A DNA stretch of 64,000 nt from Mesostigma viride (lineage: Eukaryota > Streptophyta > Mesostigmatophyceae > Mesostigmatales > Mesostigmataceae). The stretch is from the NCBI GenBank assembly GCA_009746045.1, contig RPFO01001044.1, forward strand, positions 55,001-119,000. Direction: 5' to 3'. This document shows, piece after piece, positions 25,801-33,785 of the stretch. How positions within the stretch are numbered: the first letter of the stretch is position 1; every line of letters starts with the position of its first letter. Made by a program: the position numbers and the translations under genes. The notes beneath the pieces were generated by a model. It was given only the letters and a program-made list of their open reading frames with translations, had not been told where the DNA came from and ran no database searches.

Positions 25801-26394
25801 GTACCTGCTAAATCTGTCCACTGCCACCAAAATGTATAAGCCCCTGATATGCTGGACGTCTACCTGGATGTCCCCCTTCTCCCTGGCAGGCTCCCTAGCA
25901 TGGGACCTTGGCTTCTTGGCAGCATTCTCCTTACAAGCACATTGCTCAGCTGCAGCCCTGCATGCTTCCCTCAGTGGCTCATCTCCAATCTTCCAACCAA
26001 ACATCTCAGCCATGGCTGTGTGACCAAAGATATTGTGCAGCCTGCGTCCAGCATCCGTGTAGCTCAGTTGCCTAGCCAGATTACGCACCTGGGAAGACGC
26101 CTGGACGGGCCCTGCGTGTGAGGACGCAACATCCACCTTCTGCATCTTGGATCCAGAGGACCCAGCAGACCCTCCCAGCAGAGCATCTAGGCTCCCAGAG
26201 CCAACCCTGTCTGGGGACCCTCCACCTGTTGACAGTTGAGGGGATTGTTGTGCTGCAGCATGCATGCAATCTTGTGGAATGAGAACATCAGTACACCCCT
26301 GGTGCTGATCAGAGGTGGCACCCTGCCCAGATTTATTTACATGTGAAGCTGTGTCCCCACAGGGTGTCTCACTATGTACACGGGACTGCTTCAC
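22858..26394 (-). CDS. pol: Copia-type polyprotein: integrase, protease, reverse transcriptase, RNase H
   Basis: 1,178 codons. Residues about 115-155 form the pre-integrase HHCC region (H120, H125, C152/C154). The integrase core follows, with D179, D232 and E264 as likely catalytic residues. An aspartic-protease signature (VDTNSEVSII at 514-523, ILGQNF at 578-583) lies between integrase and reverse transcriptase. The copia-type RT spans about 730-950, with DFKRAFLKGD at 783-792 and catalytic GDD at 878-880. RNase H starts at FVDSS (1,021-1,025). Placing the protease after the integrase is unusual, because Ty1/copia is normally PR-IN-RT-RH. The frame continues from the Gag zinc knuckle through a single TGA at 26,398-26,400, so the first codons are probably reached by readthrough and not by an AUG. 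Confidence 0.93.
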   Translation of the reverse strand: MKQSRVHSETPCGDTASHVNKSGQGATSDQHQGCTDVLIPQDCMHAAAQQSPQLSTGGGSPDRVGSGSLDALLGGSAGSSGSKMQKVDVASSHAGPVQASSQVRNLARQLSYTDAGRRLHNIFGHTAMAEMFGWKIGDEPLREACRAAAEQCACKENAAKKPRSHAREPAREKGDIQVDVQHIRGLYILVAVDRFSRYRLLQILPDMKGNTLLLGLQTLLPGFGVYKTVQADIQFECLLSQQEQLPCKLLVTPRESHGQQGAVERSIREVKTVVLAEPKVPLVASALERAVWTRQVEEQLNLRINYYYDGVAVNPVALQFGMLAQEVVQACLRKADRVFAQLRRKDRGWNVLRPQVGLKVRMWKEPSMQGKRGKWQNGVVTCVEDANRSCLVALESNPRHVYRLSWANVKERKPHAIWPADGPGPQCWLEGQVKDQVVDVPVTDVGGGYPSDDDEVQEATASPVVEPTGAGPAPGSKRPLMADIVRSLMFNKHKDPKVSKLTEWGSCWAATLEVDTNSEVSIIRVEDAQGLKVNKAGCRAVSDFTGTVTMKILGEVTVPILGVPTAFCVVEGYQGPAILGQNFLCMPGVTLSADELALEGHGSLPLQRYHYSKGLAVAVKAVKGQQSVGPEGKEPIAEDLLIIPTTLDPRDLGVHKYQIAGHSPISWHQLVELMQSPKMAKAWILGFVSSGHDWIVSNCAEPVDELPREHQLLRLLFVLKLKEIDGVQVPHVRPVVTEYHGTGELTDEELYTPGMLHDTWRIVLCIYLSFLVKGIAYSSVLIDFKRAFLKGDVEQAKETWRDIPPFFVTVPKVWRAEIKSKYLRILKGLEGLRSSPIIWRKSLEKFLKTHCGFTVSPVDPCLFQSTHEGLPVFASLHGDDLHLLGPPEWVDSVLSKIQKRFELGKVQHMKQDEPMVFCGMQATLIKRAGTWFIKMEGGNNYPQQIIDALQQPITQARCATIRGMLAWLASICAPDLLVLSRLTDAQLVEVGAEQVVESVRSSPPLILAAVDLYKPLNMVLFVDSSMDSRKVTDVRGRAAALITLQQEHTSLVSWYSRLQNRVTPSSDIAECRAICEGLHTALYLRELFYQLCQVASCSLQLHTLVKTDSMGMVQFVHRQLARSRDLDYLLLKEMSYLAHLEHVPGVDNPADALTKLESKAELQYPVLKGLMDPFSGGT

Positions 26395-26397
26395 TAG

Positions 26398-27721
26398 TCA
26401 CTTCTGATCAGACTGCCCCTTCTTCTTGTTTGGGCAATCCCTCTTCCAGTGACCTTCCTTGCCACAAGCAAAACACTTGCTCTTGCCAGACCCTCCCCCT
26501 GGGGCCTTGCTGTCCTGCTTGTTCTGGTTGCCTGAGGCTGATTGTTATTCTGCCCCTGGCCACCACCCTTACCCTGCTGATGGCTGTTACGGTTGCCAGA
26601 CTGGTTCCCCTGATTCTGGTTCCCCTGCTGACCTCCTCCACCACCCTGGTTCTGCTCCTTCTGGGCCTGCTTCCTTCTCCTGCTACCATACCGTGTCCCA
26701 GATGGGGTACGGTTCTTGCCCTGGCTAGCCTGAGACGCTGACCCTCCCTGAGAACTGATACCCTTGCAGGTAGGGACCCGGGTCCTGAAGTTTAGTATCA
26801 CACGCTTCAGAGCCCCCCAGGTGCCATCAGTGAGATCACAGAGCTGCCTAGCAGTAGCCCTACCTTCCTCTGACAAGCCCATCTTATCAAAGAAGTGGTC
26901 TGCTGCTGCCCTGACTGTCACACTGAAGCCCTGCTTCTTGCCTGCCTCCACGATCAACTCAAACCTGGCCAGCTCAGCAGCCACCTCACCCTTGATCTCA
27001 AACTCATCAAATTCTCTCTTCTTTTCCATGGTGAGATTGTGAACCCTGTCAGAAAACTCCTCCTTGATGTCATCTAGGAACTGCAGCCAAGTGTGCCCCT
27101 CTTTCAGAGCATGCCTAGCCATGTCATTGACCCTTTCAGACGACCCCTTGTTTGCGGTGGAAGAGTGAAACACCCTGACAATATCCACACCTGCTGCGAC
27201 AGAGCCCACGACTAGCTTCATGTCATCAAGCCATTTATCCAGGTTGTCTTGCTTCAGGGAGGGTTGAGCGCTTTCTGCCCATTCATGACTGTCACAGCAT
27301 CAGAAAATGGACGGGTGCCAGGCAACACACTCCCCACACGCACTGGTGGTGCCTGGGGAGGGTCAATCCTAGCCTCCAAACGCTCGGGCAACATACCAGA
27401 CACCCTATCGTGAACAGCAGCTTGCTTTGCAGCACGCACACCTGGGGTGACGATGGCGTCCTCCTCACCAGGCGTTGTGAGCACCACTGCCTCCGTAGGT
27501 CGCCTGGCACGCTTGACTTTCTCCGCCTCAGCTTGCCCATCACGCCACCGCTTGTGTGTTCTCCCGGCTCTGGGGTCCATCTCTGGGATAGGTTGCCCAG
27601 CTGGCGCCTCCACGCCCCTCTCCTCCATCGCCTCCCCTTCCTCTCTGGCGATGTCCTCCTCTGCCGTTCGCTCCCGTTGCTCCTCGAATGTCGCCGCACC
27701 CCGGCTTGCCCTCCTAGGCAT
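26398..27721 (-). pseudogene. gag: Gag region of copia-like element, in three frames
   Basis: From an ATG at 27,721 a 155-codon acidic/basic segment ends at 27,254. It overlaps, by a one-base backward shift near 27,260, a 275-codon segment (from about 27,270) with helical capsid-like composition and a Gly/Gln/Asn-rich tail. A second one-base shift near 26,535 leads to a CCHC zinc knuckle (CFACGKEGHWKRDC) and a TGA at 26,398-26,400 in the same frame as pol. Two one-base shifts in one gene suggest inactivation or sequence error. Programmed -1 shifting is less likely, as neither site is an obvious slippery heptamer. Confidence 0.8.
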
Positions 27722-27789
27722 TATATACAATGGCTGCGACCAACTTTGCAACAAGAAAACAGCAAACTCTCCACCTATCCTCCACCCCC

Positions 27790-28755
27790 TCAAGCCTCGT
27801 TTTCAGACGAAGCTTCTCCTGCAACCGGTGCAGGTGCTGGCTCGTGGAACGGTCCCTCCACCGGATTCAATGGCTGCCCCTGGTCGTCGTGAGTAGGCAC
27901 AGGCCTAATAACCACCGGAAGCCTCAAACCATACGCGTAATCACGTATCCAGCGAGAACGCCCCCACCTCAGCAAATGAGCCTCACCTAAACCAACGTTG
28001 TCGTCAATGTGGTAGCGATTAAGCTCGTCCCGCTGCGCCTGCTCACGGCCCTCCTGAGAGCCGTCGCCCTCGTGACGCCTCTGGGCCGGCTGTACTACCG
28101 CCCCTGCTGGCTGATCTACGAAGTCGTAGAAGGCGTCGTCGGCTGAGACCTCTCGACCGCCAACCACGTCGACAGTCAAACTTAGCTGGTTTAACTCTCG
28201 GCGAGAATGTGGAGTATCCCGACTAGTGTAGATGGAGAAGGGATTAAGAGTAATGAAGACACGATCAGCAGCGCCTCTGGTCAACTCTAAGACAGAGTGC
28301 GCCAGATTCTGGCACTCTGCCACCAACGCCTGCGTACTGCCACGAACGATGGCCTCCCGCCTGTCCCGGGCGACCTGCACCACGTTTGGCACGCCGGTGT
28401 AGTCGTCCCCAAGGCGGAGATTGGCGACAAGGTCGTTTATCTCTCGGGCACCCCCGAGGCTTATGGCAATTATCTGCAAAAGCAGAGTGACCACCTGCTC
28501 AAACGCGAATGCGTTTGTGTGGCCAGCCCGCCAAGACGCTGGCAGCCTTCTGATGATTTCCGCGAGGTCCTCGCGAAATCTCAGCAGCTGCTCGGCTGCT
28601 CCTCGGACGTACTCGCCCGGCGCCGACACCGCACGAATATTTCGGCGCACTTCCTCCGAGTCCTCGTGCCCTCCTGCGGGTACTGGACTGGACGCCGCTA
28701 CCGTTGCTGCACGCGCAAAGGTGTTTGTCCTAGCTTCAGAGTCCGAATTCGACAT
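27790..28755 (-). CDS. Extra frame of retrotransposon upstream of gag, unknown
   Basis: 321 codons starting at an internal ATG (28,755) just inside the 5' LTR. The longer frame from 28,872 begins within the LTR. The protein has an acidic/Ser-rich N-terminus, a helical middle (residues about 60-180) and a Pro/Glu-rich C-terminus. I recognise no domain. Its position directly after the 5' LTR and before the gag-like frames is unusual for copia elements. It could be the true N-terminal part of Gag or an accessory protein. Confidence 0.65.
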   Translation of the reverse strand: MSNSDSEARTNTFARAATVAASSPVPAGGHEDSEEVRRNIRAVSAPGEYVRGAAEQLLRFREDLAEIIRRLPASWRAGHTNAFAFEQVVTLLLQIIAISLGGAREINDLVANLRLGDDYTGVPNVVQVARDRREAIVRGSTQALVAECQNLAHSVLELTRGAADRVFITLNPFSIYTSRDTPHSRRELNQLSLTVDVVGGREVSADDAFYDFVDQPAGAVVQPAQRRHEGDGSQEGREQAQRDELNRYHIDDNVGLGEAHLLRWGRSRWIRDYAYGLRLPVVIRPVPTHDDQGQPLNPVEGPFHEPAPAPVAGEASSENEA

Positions 28756-28779
28756 ATCCGTCGACCAGACTGTAATACG

Positions 28780-29423
28780 ATTTAGATGAACGCGGATCAG
28801 TGAGTTTCTGGTCTTCCCAAGATGTGATGAATGGAGCCATGGTTTCAACCAGCGGCTTTTAACCTTTACCACAGTTGCCTCACTACCCTGTGGTCACTAG
28901 CCTGAGGCGGCAGCACCCACGGACGGTGTTGGGAAAAGACGCTTGGCCACTGCTGTGTCCGAGCCTTTCTAGGTCTCACCATTGCTGCCAGGCCTTGCAC
29001 GCCTTGGCAGGTCCGCCACTGTCAATTTCCTTGGTTGCATCAATCCAGGACGTCTGTCCTTCCATGAATGACAGTAACGCTCTGGATTTATCCGTCATGA
29101 CAAGTACCCGTCCATCCCAGGCCTGCAGGACTGCCAGTCCTGAAGTCCTGTGACATTCTTGGTACCATCAACCAATATTGACCACAGTACCTCCTAGTGA
29201 CAGTCGGTCCTGTGACACGTAACTTGTGATGGTTCACCCAACACTGCCACGTGCCCTGTCCCTCACGTGTCCTTAGTCCTGGTACTGCTGTAGCGTCCGG
29301 CGGCATTACTTCGGGACTTGATAACTCTCAAGTTCCTTGTCCAAATGAGGCGTTTAGCACGGCGTTGGAAAGGCCACTTCAAGTATGATATGCTTAGCAT
29401 ATTGCATCACCAATATGCTAACT
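28780..29423. repeat. LTR (5' LTR of the element), 644 bp
   Basis: Second copy of the 644-bp LTR, with the same ends as 21,250-21,893. I could not identify a clear primer-binding site complementary to a tRNA 3' end in the adjoining minus-strand sequence (28,779 downward). Confidence 0.95.
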
Positions 29424-29428
29424 ACCAG
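29424..29428. repeat. Target-site duplication, right copy (accag)
   Basis: Second copy of accag flanking the LTR element; see 21,245-21,249. Confidence 0.95.
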
Positions 29429-30031
29429 CCCTTTCTTCGCGGTGGCTACAAGAGGAAGCAGGAGGACACAAACGACTACCTGAGGTCTTGCGGGCTGTTC
29501 AACGACGACAAAGTCGACGCCATGAAGAAGCCCAAGGTCGACATCGAGAACTTCAAGAGCGACTTCACCAAGGAGATCTCCAGGATCAAGTGGGAGTGCG
29601 AGAAGCGCAACTATGTCTCCCACCTCAGCTTCGTCTCTTTCACGATGTCCGAGTCCAACCTCACCAGCACCGTCACTCCCGGCACCAAGGAGTTCGAGCA
29701 TCTGAAGAACAAGTTCTGCGGCGTCAAGGCTGCCAGCAAGCAGATGGGCTGCAACCACCAGTTGGACGTGCCCTCCAAGACCTGCAAGGTGTGCAACAAG
29801 AAGGCGCACTACCTCTTCACCGCCAACGGCCACAGCATCGACAACGACGTCGTATGCAGCGAGTGCGTCCTCGACACTCTGCGGGAGGCTGGCACCAAGA
29901 GTGTCTCCTGCCCCATCTGCGAGGGCAAGGACTCCAAGCACGACCTGTGCTTCCCGTTTTTCCGCTACGACTCCGCGGAGTCCTGCTATGCAGCTGTCAT
30001 GAACCAACTGGCCGCCCCGCGTGCCCTGTAA
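29429..30031 (+). pseudogene. CxxC-rich protein, right copy, 3' part after retrotransposon
   Basis: Continues the gene cut at 21,249. It starts with the codons for PFLRGGYKRK and runs without a shift to the stop at 30,031. It carries a late CxxC-rich domain (CNHQ, CKVC, CSEC, CPIC), RING-like in spacing. An AT-rich 3' flank with tttttaatgaaaa follows the stop. Confidence 0.9.
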
Positions 30032-30514
30032 ATAGTTCAGAGAATCTCTCTAGTCCCGTGGACCTGTGTACAATTAAACATTAATTATATTTTTAATGAA
30101 AACAATTCACACAAACATCATGTCTTATTTTCCATGCTTGCAATCAAAGTAAAATTAACAATTGCACACGTCCCAAGTGTCCAAATTTAATAATACTTAG
30201 CCGTTGAGACTTGGCAAAATTTTGAATTTAGCGCGGTTTTAGATTTATACTTCTGGCGCCGTCACCACGGGAAATGGCACGTGCCACGTGGCAGAATCCC
30301 GTGGACGTGCACCGGTCCGTACTCGCGCCGCGCCGTTCCGTATTCGCGCCGCGCTTATCCACAGGACGCGCGCGTCGCGCTCGCGCCGCGCTTATCCACA
30401 GGGCGCGGACCAATCCCGTGGCAGCTGTGGATATCCCTTCGTCTATTAAGTCGCGAGACGCAACAACTCTCGCAGCTATCCTCCTCTCCATCCACCACTA
30501 CCACGAAAACAGCT
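30032..30514. promoter_or_regulatory. Intergenic region with CCACGGG boxes and TATA-like box
   Basis: Holds the 3' flank of the CxxC gene, then several CCCGTGG/CCACGTGG words and GC-rich gcgccgcgcttatccac repeats (30,330-30,410). A TATTAAG element at about 30,442 lies some 73 nt before the ATG at 30,515. The left arm carries the mirror of this region at 13,822-14,303. Confidence 0.6.
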
Positions 30515-31234
30515 ATGGCTGACTCCGCAAAACCAGCTATGGCTGCCACCTTCGACAGCCTGCCTGCAGAAATCGTGCACCGCCTCGTGGAGCTCTCGTG
30601 GCCCAAACTGTGTGGAATCAACAAGGCCACGCAGGTCCAGTTTGAGAAGGTGAAAGAGGAAAAGACGATCGAAGCCACTGAGCTGCTGAATGCCATTGAG
30701 AAGGAGATTCAGATGCGCTCCCGCAGACGCCGAAGGAATCCTGGCGAGCTGCGCCACATGACTTCATGTGATCTCAAGATGTGCAAGCGGTTGCTGATTG
30801 GCAAGAAGCCCTATATCTTTCTCCGTCAAGCGAAGAGGTGGGTCGCCGAGGCTCACTGCTACAGGAAGCATCTGGCGTGCCTTGCCCAGAATGTGTTTGA
30901 CAAGATGTTCTGGGCTGTCATCGTCTTCGGACACGACGCTGACCTTGTCGCTCACGAGTACATCAAGTCCGTGCCGGATCTCGAGAAGGAACGCACGGCA
31001 GAAGAGCACGGGCTCGAGCTCATCAATCGCATGAAGGAGGCGGTGCGCAAGGCCCTCGAGACAAGCGTGGCTCCTCACCACCGCCCCCCCCGGATGCAGA
31101 AGATGGAGGAACTGTGCAATTGGGAGTTAGACGTGTGGAAGAACCAACTGGCCAATGGCTATGTCAGCTGCAGGGAGTGCAGCCTTTTGAAGCCAAGCCA
31201 TGAACGGAGGAAGGCGCATGCGATGTACAAATAA
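30515..31234 (+). CDS. F-box-like protein with C-terminal Cys motif (intact copy)
   Basis: 239 residues. The N-terminus (residues about 13-40, FDSLPAEIVHRLVELSWPKL then C-x-INKATQ) has the LPxEI start of an F-box. It closely matches the N-terminus of the protein at 44,035 (NLPPEVL, ESWP, C-x-INKATQ), so the two are paralogs. The middle is basic and helical, and a CRECSLL motif sits near the end. F-box proteins recruit substrates to SCF ubiquitin ligases; that role is inferred. The left-arm copy is frameshifted. Confidence 0.8.
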   Translation: MADSAKPAMAATFDSLPAEIVHRLVELSWPKLCGINKATQVQFEKVKEEKTIEATELLNAIEKEIQMRSRRRRRNPGELRHMTSCDLKMCKRLLIGKKPYIFLRQAKRWVAEAHCYRKHLACLAQNVFDKMFWAVIVFGHDADLVAHEYIKSVPDLEKERTAEEHGLELINRMKEAVRKALETSVAPHHRPPRMQKMEELCNWELDVWKNQLANGYVSCRECSLLKPSHERRKAHAMYK

Positions 31235-31792
31235 GTACTTCCACTCCTACATTGAGAAAAGGAGTGTTGAAATGATTACTGTATTTTATTTTCTAATAAA
31301 AGCGTTTACGTAAACAAAGAGTCCTCACATCTCATGCATTATAAATAGGCCAATTAACAAATGCAATAGGTACGTAGCATATACTGAGCATACAAAACAG
31401 GGTGCAAGTGACAGAATTCAAAAAGACTTAGCCGTTTAGGAGCTACACTTACTAGCACGGCCCCCTTAGTGCCCAGGACTTGGTGAAAATTCGGGACTTT
31501 GCACAGAAACACGCCTAACGCCGCGCCGGTACTGCGTACGACAGAAGTAAGGGCGTATGACACGGTGCTCGGGACTTGTGCAAATTTAATTACTGACAAA
31601 GTACCAACGGAGTGGCGCTCACAATTCATAATTGTAGTTACTGGCAAGCCACGGACTTGTATAAATAGATTCGCCCTGGCCAGTCGGCCCTTGCGGTCGA
31701 CCCACTGGCCAGTCGCCGCCATGAAGGCTTTTAACAATAAATAAAAGCAAAGGCCTGTCGAGCATACAAGGAGGAATTTGTGGCAGGCAGCC
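31235..31792. promoter_or_regulatory. Intergenic region with TATA box and short upstream frame
   Basis: After an AT-rich 3' flank of the F-box-like gene (attttctaataaaag) comes about 350 bp without genes. A TATAAATA box lies at 31,660-31,667. A 7-codon upstream frame opens with gccgccatga at 31,721, before the chromodomain gene's ATG at 31,793. The upstream ATG has the better initiation context and could dampen translation of the main frame (inference). Confidence 0.6.
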
Positions 31793-32962
31793 ATGGATCA
31801 TGAAACTATTTTAAAGAAAATACCGCTCACGTCCCTTTTTACCCATGTGGGGCGGCGGCTCCACAAGATGGAGTCCACTTTTCACCAAGAAGAATATGCA
31901 GACACGAAAAGTAAGCGTGTCAAGGTCAGGGAGGAAAAGCGTGCCATGATGCAGACCGATGTCGGCCCATCTGGCTATGGGCTTCCTCACAAGGAGCGTG
32001 ATGAATGGGAGATAGCTTCTATTTCAGATGCAAAGTTCGAAGGCGACAATCTCTTGCTCCTGATTGAGTGGGATTTTACGAAAGAACACCTTATGGAATG
32101 CGCCGTCAAAGGTCAGAAAATACAGAAATTCAGCTGGGAGCCTATCGACATGCTTGCAAGCAACTGCGACGCAGCAGTAGCCTCGTTTGTCCAGGATTTT
32201 GTCAGCACCAAGGCGAAGTGCAAGGCTGGAAACAGGGCCGACCACACCGATGTTAGGCGGCGCTGGAATGAAATCCAGGCAGAGCGCAATGCAGCACACG
32301 AGCCGCAAACAAAGCGGCTTCGACGTGAGAGCCGCCCACAGACGGTGGAACAAGACGAACAAGAGCAGAGCTATCAGAGCAACGACGAACCTTCGCACAA
32401 CGAAACGCCTCCCAAGACCAAGATGGATTCAGATGAGATTGCAGAGCGGCTCAAGAAGTCAGAAGAAGAGAAGGCAGCAGTGCAAAAGCAGCTGGCTGAC
32501 CTCATCGCAAGACAGGCTGCTGTGTATGTACCTGTTGCCCAGCCAGCTCCCCAGCCAGTATTCCAGCCAGCTCCCCAGCCAGTATTCCAGCCAGCTCCCC
32601 AGCCAGTATTCCAGCCAGCTCCCCAGCAGGCATCTGTTTTTTTGCAGCAGCCTGCTCCCCAGCAGGGGTCATTTTACGTGCAGCAACCTGTTATTATTGA
32701 CCAGCCGCTTCTGGGGGGGCAGCAGCCTGTTCCTGACGAGCAACTTGATCCTGATAGAGCTGCCAGGCGCGCTGCCAGGCAAGCTAACAAGCAGGCAGCC
32801 AAGCTGGCTGCCAAGCAGGCTGCTCTTGAGCAGGCTGCCATTGATCAGGCTGCTGCTGCTGAGCAGGCCAGAAAGACTCAGGGGAGAGGAACCAAGGACA
32901 TGCCCTTCATCCCTGATGAGGGAAATCAAGAGGAGGGATCCTCTGATGATGAGGACCAGTAA
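31793..32962 (+). CDS. Chromodomain-like protein with Pro/Gln repeats (intact copy)
   Basis: 389 residues. Residues 71-137 fit a chromodomain: EWEIASISD, a variable strand, LLLIEWDF, then FSWEPIDML and a helix ending ASFVQDF. This matches the EVEKIL...YLVKWxGY...TWEP...F layout of that family, with the third aromatic less clear. Basic and acidic linkers follow, then a coiled-coil stretch (about 220-250), three copies of QPAPQPVF, a Gln-rich segment, an Ala/Lys/Gln-rich helix and an acidic tail. Chromodomains bind methyl-lysine histone tails, so the protein may bind host or viral chromatin (inference). Confidence 0.75.
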   Translation: MDHETILKKIPLTSLFTHVGRRLHKMESTFHQEEYADTKSKRVKVREEKRAMMQTDVGPSGYGLPHKERDEWEIASISDAKFEGDNLLLLIEWDFTKEHLMECAVKGQKIQKFSWEPIDMLASNCDAAVASFVQDFVSTKAKCKAGNRADHTDVRRRWNEIQAERNAAHEPQTKRLRRESRPQTVEQDEQEQSYQSNDEPSHNETPPKTKMDSDEIAERLKKSEEEKAAVQKQLADLIARQAAVYVPVAQPAPQPVFQPAPQPVFQPAPQPVFQPAPQQASVFLQQPAPQQGSFYVQQPVIIDQPLLGGQQPVPDEQLDPDRAARRAARQANKQAAKLAAKQAALEQAAIDQAAAAEQARKTQGRGTKDMPFIPDEGNQEEGSSDDEDQ

Positions 32963-33294
32963 ATAGTACTGACAAGGTTTACGTGTGACCAATGCAATGT
33001 AATGATGCAATATAATCTGGAATAAAGAATTGTTTCATTAATAAATATCATTACATGTGTTTATTTCCATGCTTTACCACGAGGAATGCCATGTCATTTG
33101 TCCAAGTCCTGTGCATGTCTGTCAGCCCTCCAAAAGGGGGTCACTTTAGGTTTTTGTAGTAAGGCACCTACCGCGGGATTCCCGTGGCAAAACATCTTCG
33201 GGCCCTTACTACGCTCCGCGAAAGTGACCCGTTTTCCCGGGTTGCGCGACTTGTGAAAATCGGCTAAGTCCCGTGGTCTTCCAGCGGGTGGGGG
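32963..33294. other. Outer end of the right palindrome arm and flank
   Basis: Contains the 3' flank of the chromodomain gene (aataaagaattg, then ttaataaatatc) and the outer limit of the palindrome at 33,160. Beyond that limit the sequence has CCCGTGG boxes but no gene. Confidence 0.6.
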
Positions 33295-33498
33295 TTAGCG
33301 CCTCCAAGGCCCCCCGAATAGGACCATGCCCGGAATTAGGATGGGGATTAATAGCATTAGTTTAAGACGCAGTGATAAGGTGTCGAATTCAAACGATTTG
33401 CGCGTGTGTTCCGCGTACAAGTGGTCGTGTGCTAAGGCGATGTTGACGCAAATGAGATAGTACAGCAATAATGCTTTGATGATGGACACAATGATCAT
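33295..33498 (-). CDS. Small membrane protein, tandem copy 1
   Basis: 67 residues. An N-terminal hydrophobic segment (MIIVSIIKALLLYYLICVN) is followed by a short polar part with EHTRKSF and a second hydrophobic segment rich in Leu/Ile/Pro. It is clearly homologous to the next small gene at 33,542, in residues and in DNA, so a unit of about 245 bp was duplicated. The function is unknown. Two membrane spans are likely. Confidence 0.7.
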   Translation of the reverse strand: MIIVSIIKALLLYYLICVNIALAHDHLYAEHTRKSFEFDTLSLRLKLMLLIPILIPGMVLFGGPWRR

Positions 33499-33541
33499 TG
33501 TCTTTTCATTATGGACATAATTTTGTCAATCGGGGTTGCGC

Positions 33542-33766
33542 CTAAAAGCCGAGTAACCCGAACGGGACTACGGGGGAGAACAACAGCACTAGGAGAATAC
33601 GCTTATTCCAAGGGAATTTGTCAAACGATTTGCGCGTGTGTTCCATGTACAAGTGTTCCCATGCTAAGGAGAGGTTGACGCAAATGAGATAGTACAGCAA
33701 AAATGCTTTGATGATGGACACAATGATCATGGTCTTTTCATTATAAAAATAAATAATATCACTCAA
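33542..33766 (-). CDS. Small membrane protein, tandem copy 2
   Basis: 74 residues; shares MIIVSIIKA, LLYYLICVN and EHTRKSF with copy 1. It has a 12-residue N-terminal extension that copy 1 lacks because of an upstream stop. Two hydrophobic segments. Function unknown. Confidence 0.7.
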   Translation of the reverse strand: MSDIIYFYNEKTMIIVSIIKAFLLYYLICVNLSLAWEHLYMEHTRKSFDKFPWNKRILLVLLFSPVVPFGLLGF

Positions 33767-33785
33767 TCGTGTTTCCTATACTGCA

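Larger units (their letters stand above)
21250..29423 (-). mobile_element. Ty1/copia-like LTR retrotransposon, 8,174 bp
   Basis: Two 644-bp direct LTRs, one visible mismatch between them, a 5-bp target duplication and a copia-type pol on the minus strand identify an LTR retrotransposon. In element orientation the order is 5' LTR (28,780-29,423), an extra 321-codon frame, gag in three frames, pol, then a purine-rich tract (21,894-21,907) and the 3' LTR. LTR ends are atttag...gctaact on the plus strand, not the usual TG...CA. It is inserted antisense to the host gene. Near-identical LTRs imply a recent insertion. Confidence 0.96.
18075..33160. repeat. Right arm of giant palindrome, with inserted retrotransposon
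   Basis: Without the 8,174-bp retrotransposon and its 5-bp target duplication the arm is about 6,907 bp, against 6,897 bp for the left arm. The centre is a perfect palindrome with no spacer: the strand reads into aacgtt at 18,072-18,077 and back out through the same sequence. Beyond 33,160 the sequence continues with genes of the same style, so this arm is attached to the main viral segment. Confidence 0.97.

Noticed and set aside
28740-28779. tRNA primer-binding site next to the 5' LTR
   Set aside because: A TGGTC word is present, but I could not match a tRNA 3' end with confidence; the element may use an internal tRNA fragment.
11178-33160. Palindrome as pure assembly artefact
   Set aside because: Not fully excluded, but the arms differ by substitutions, indels and an 8.2-kb insertion with target duplication, which an assembler mirror would not create.
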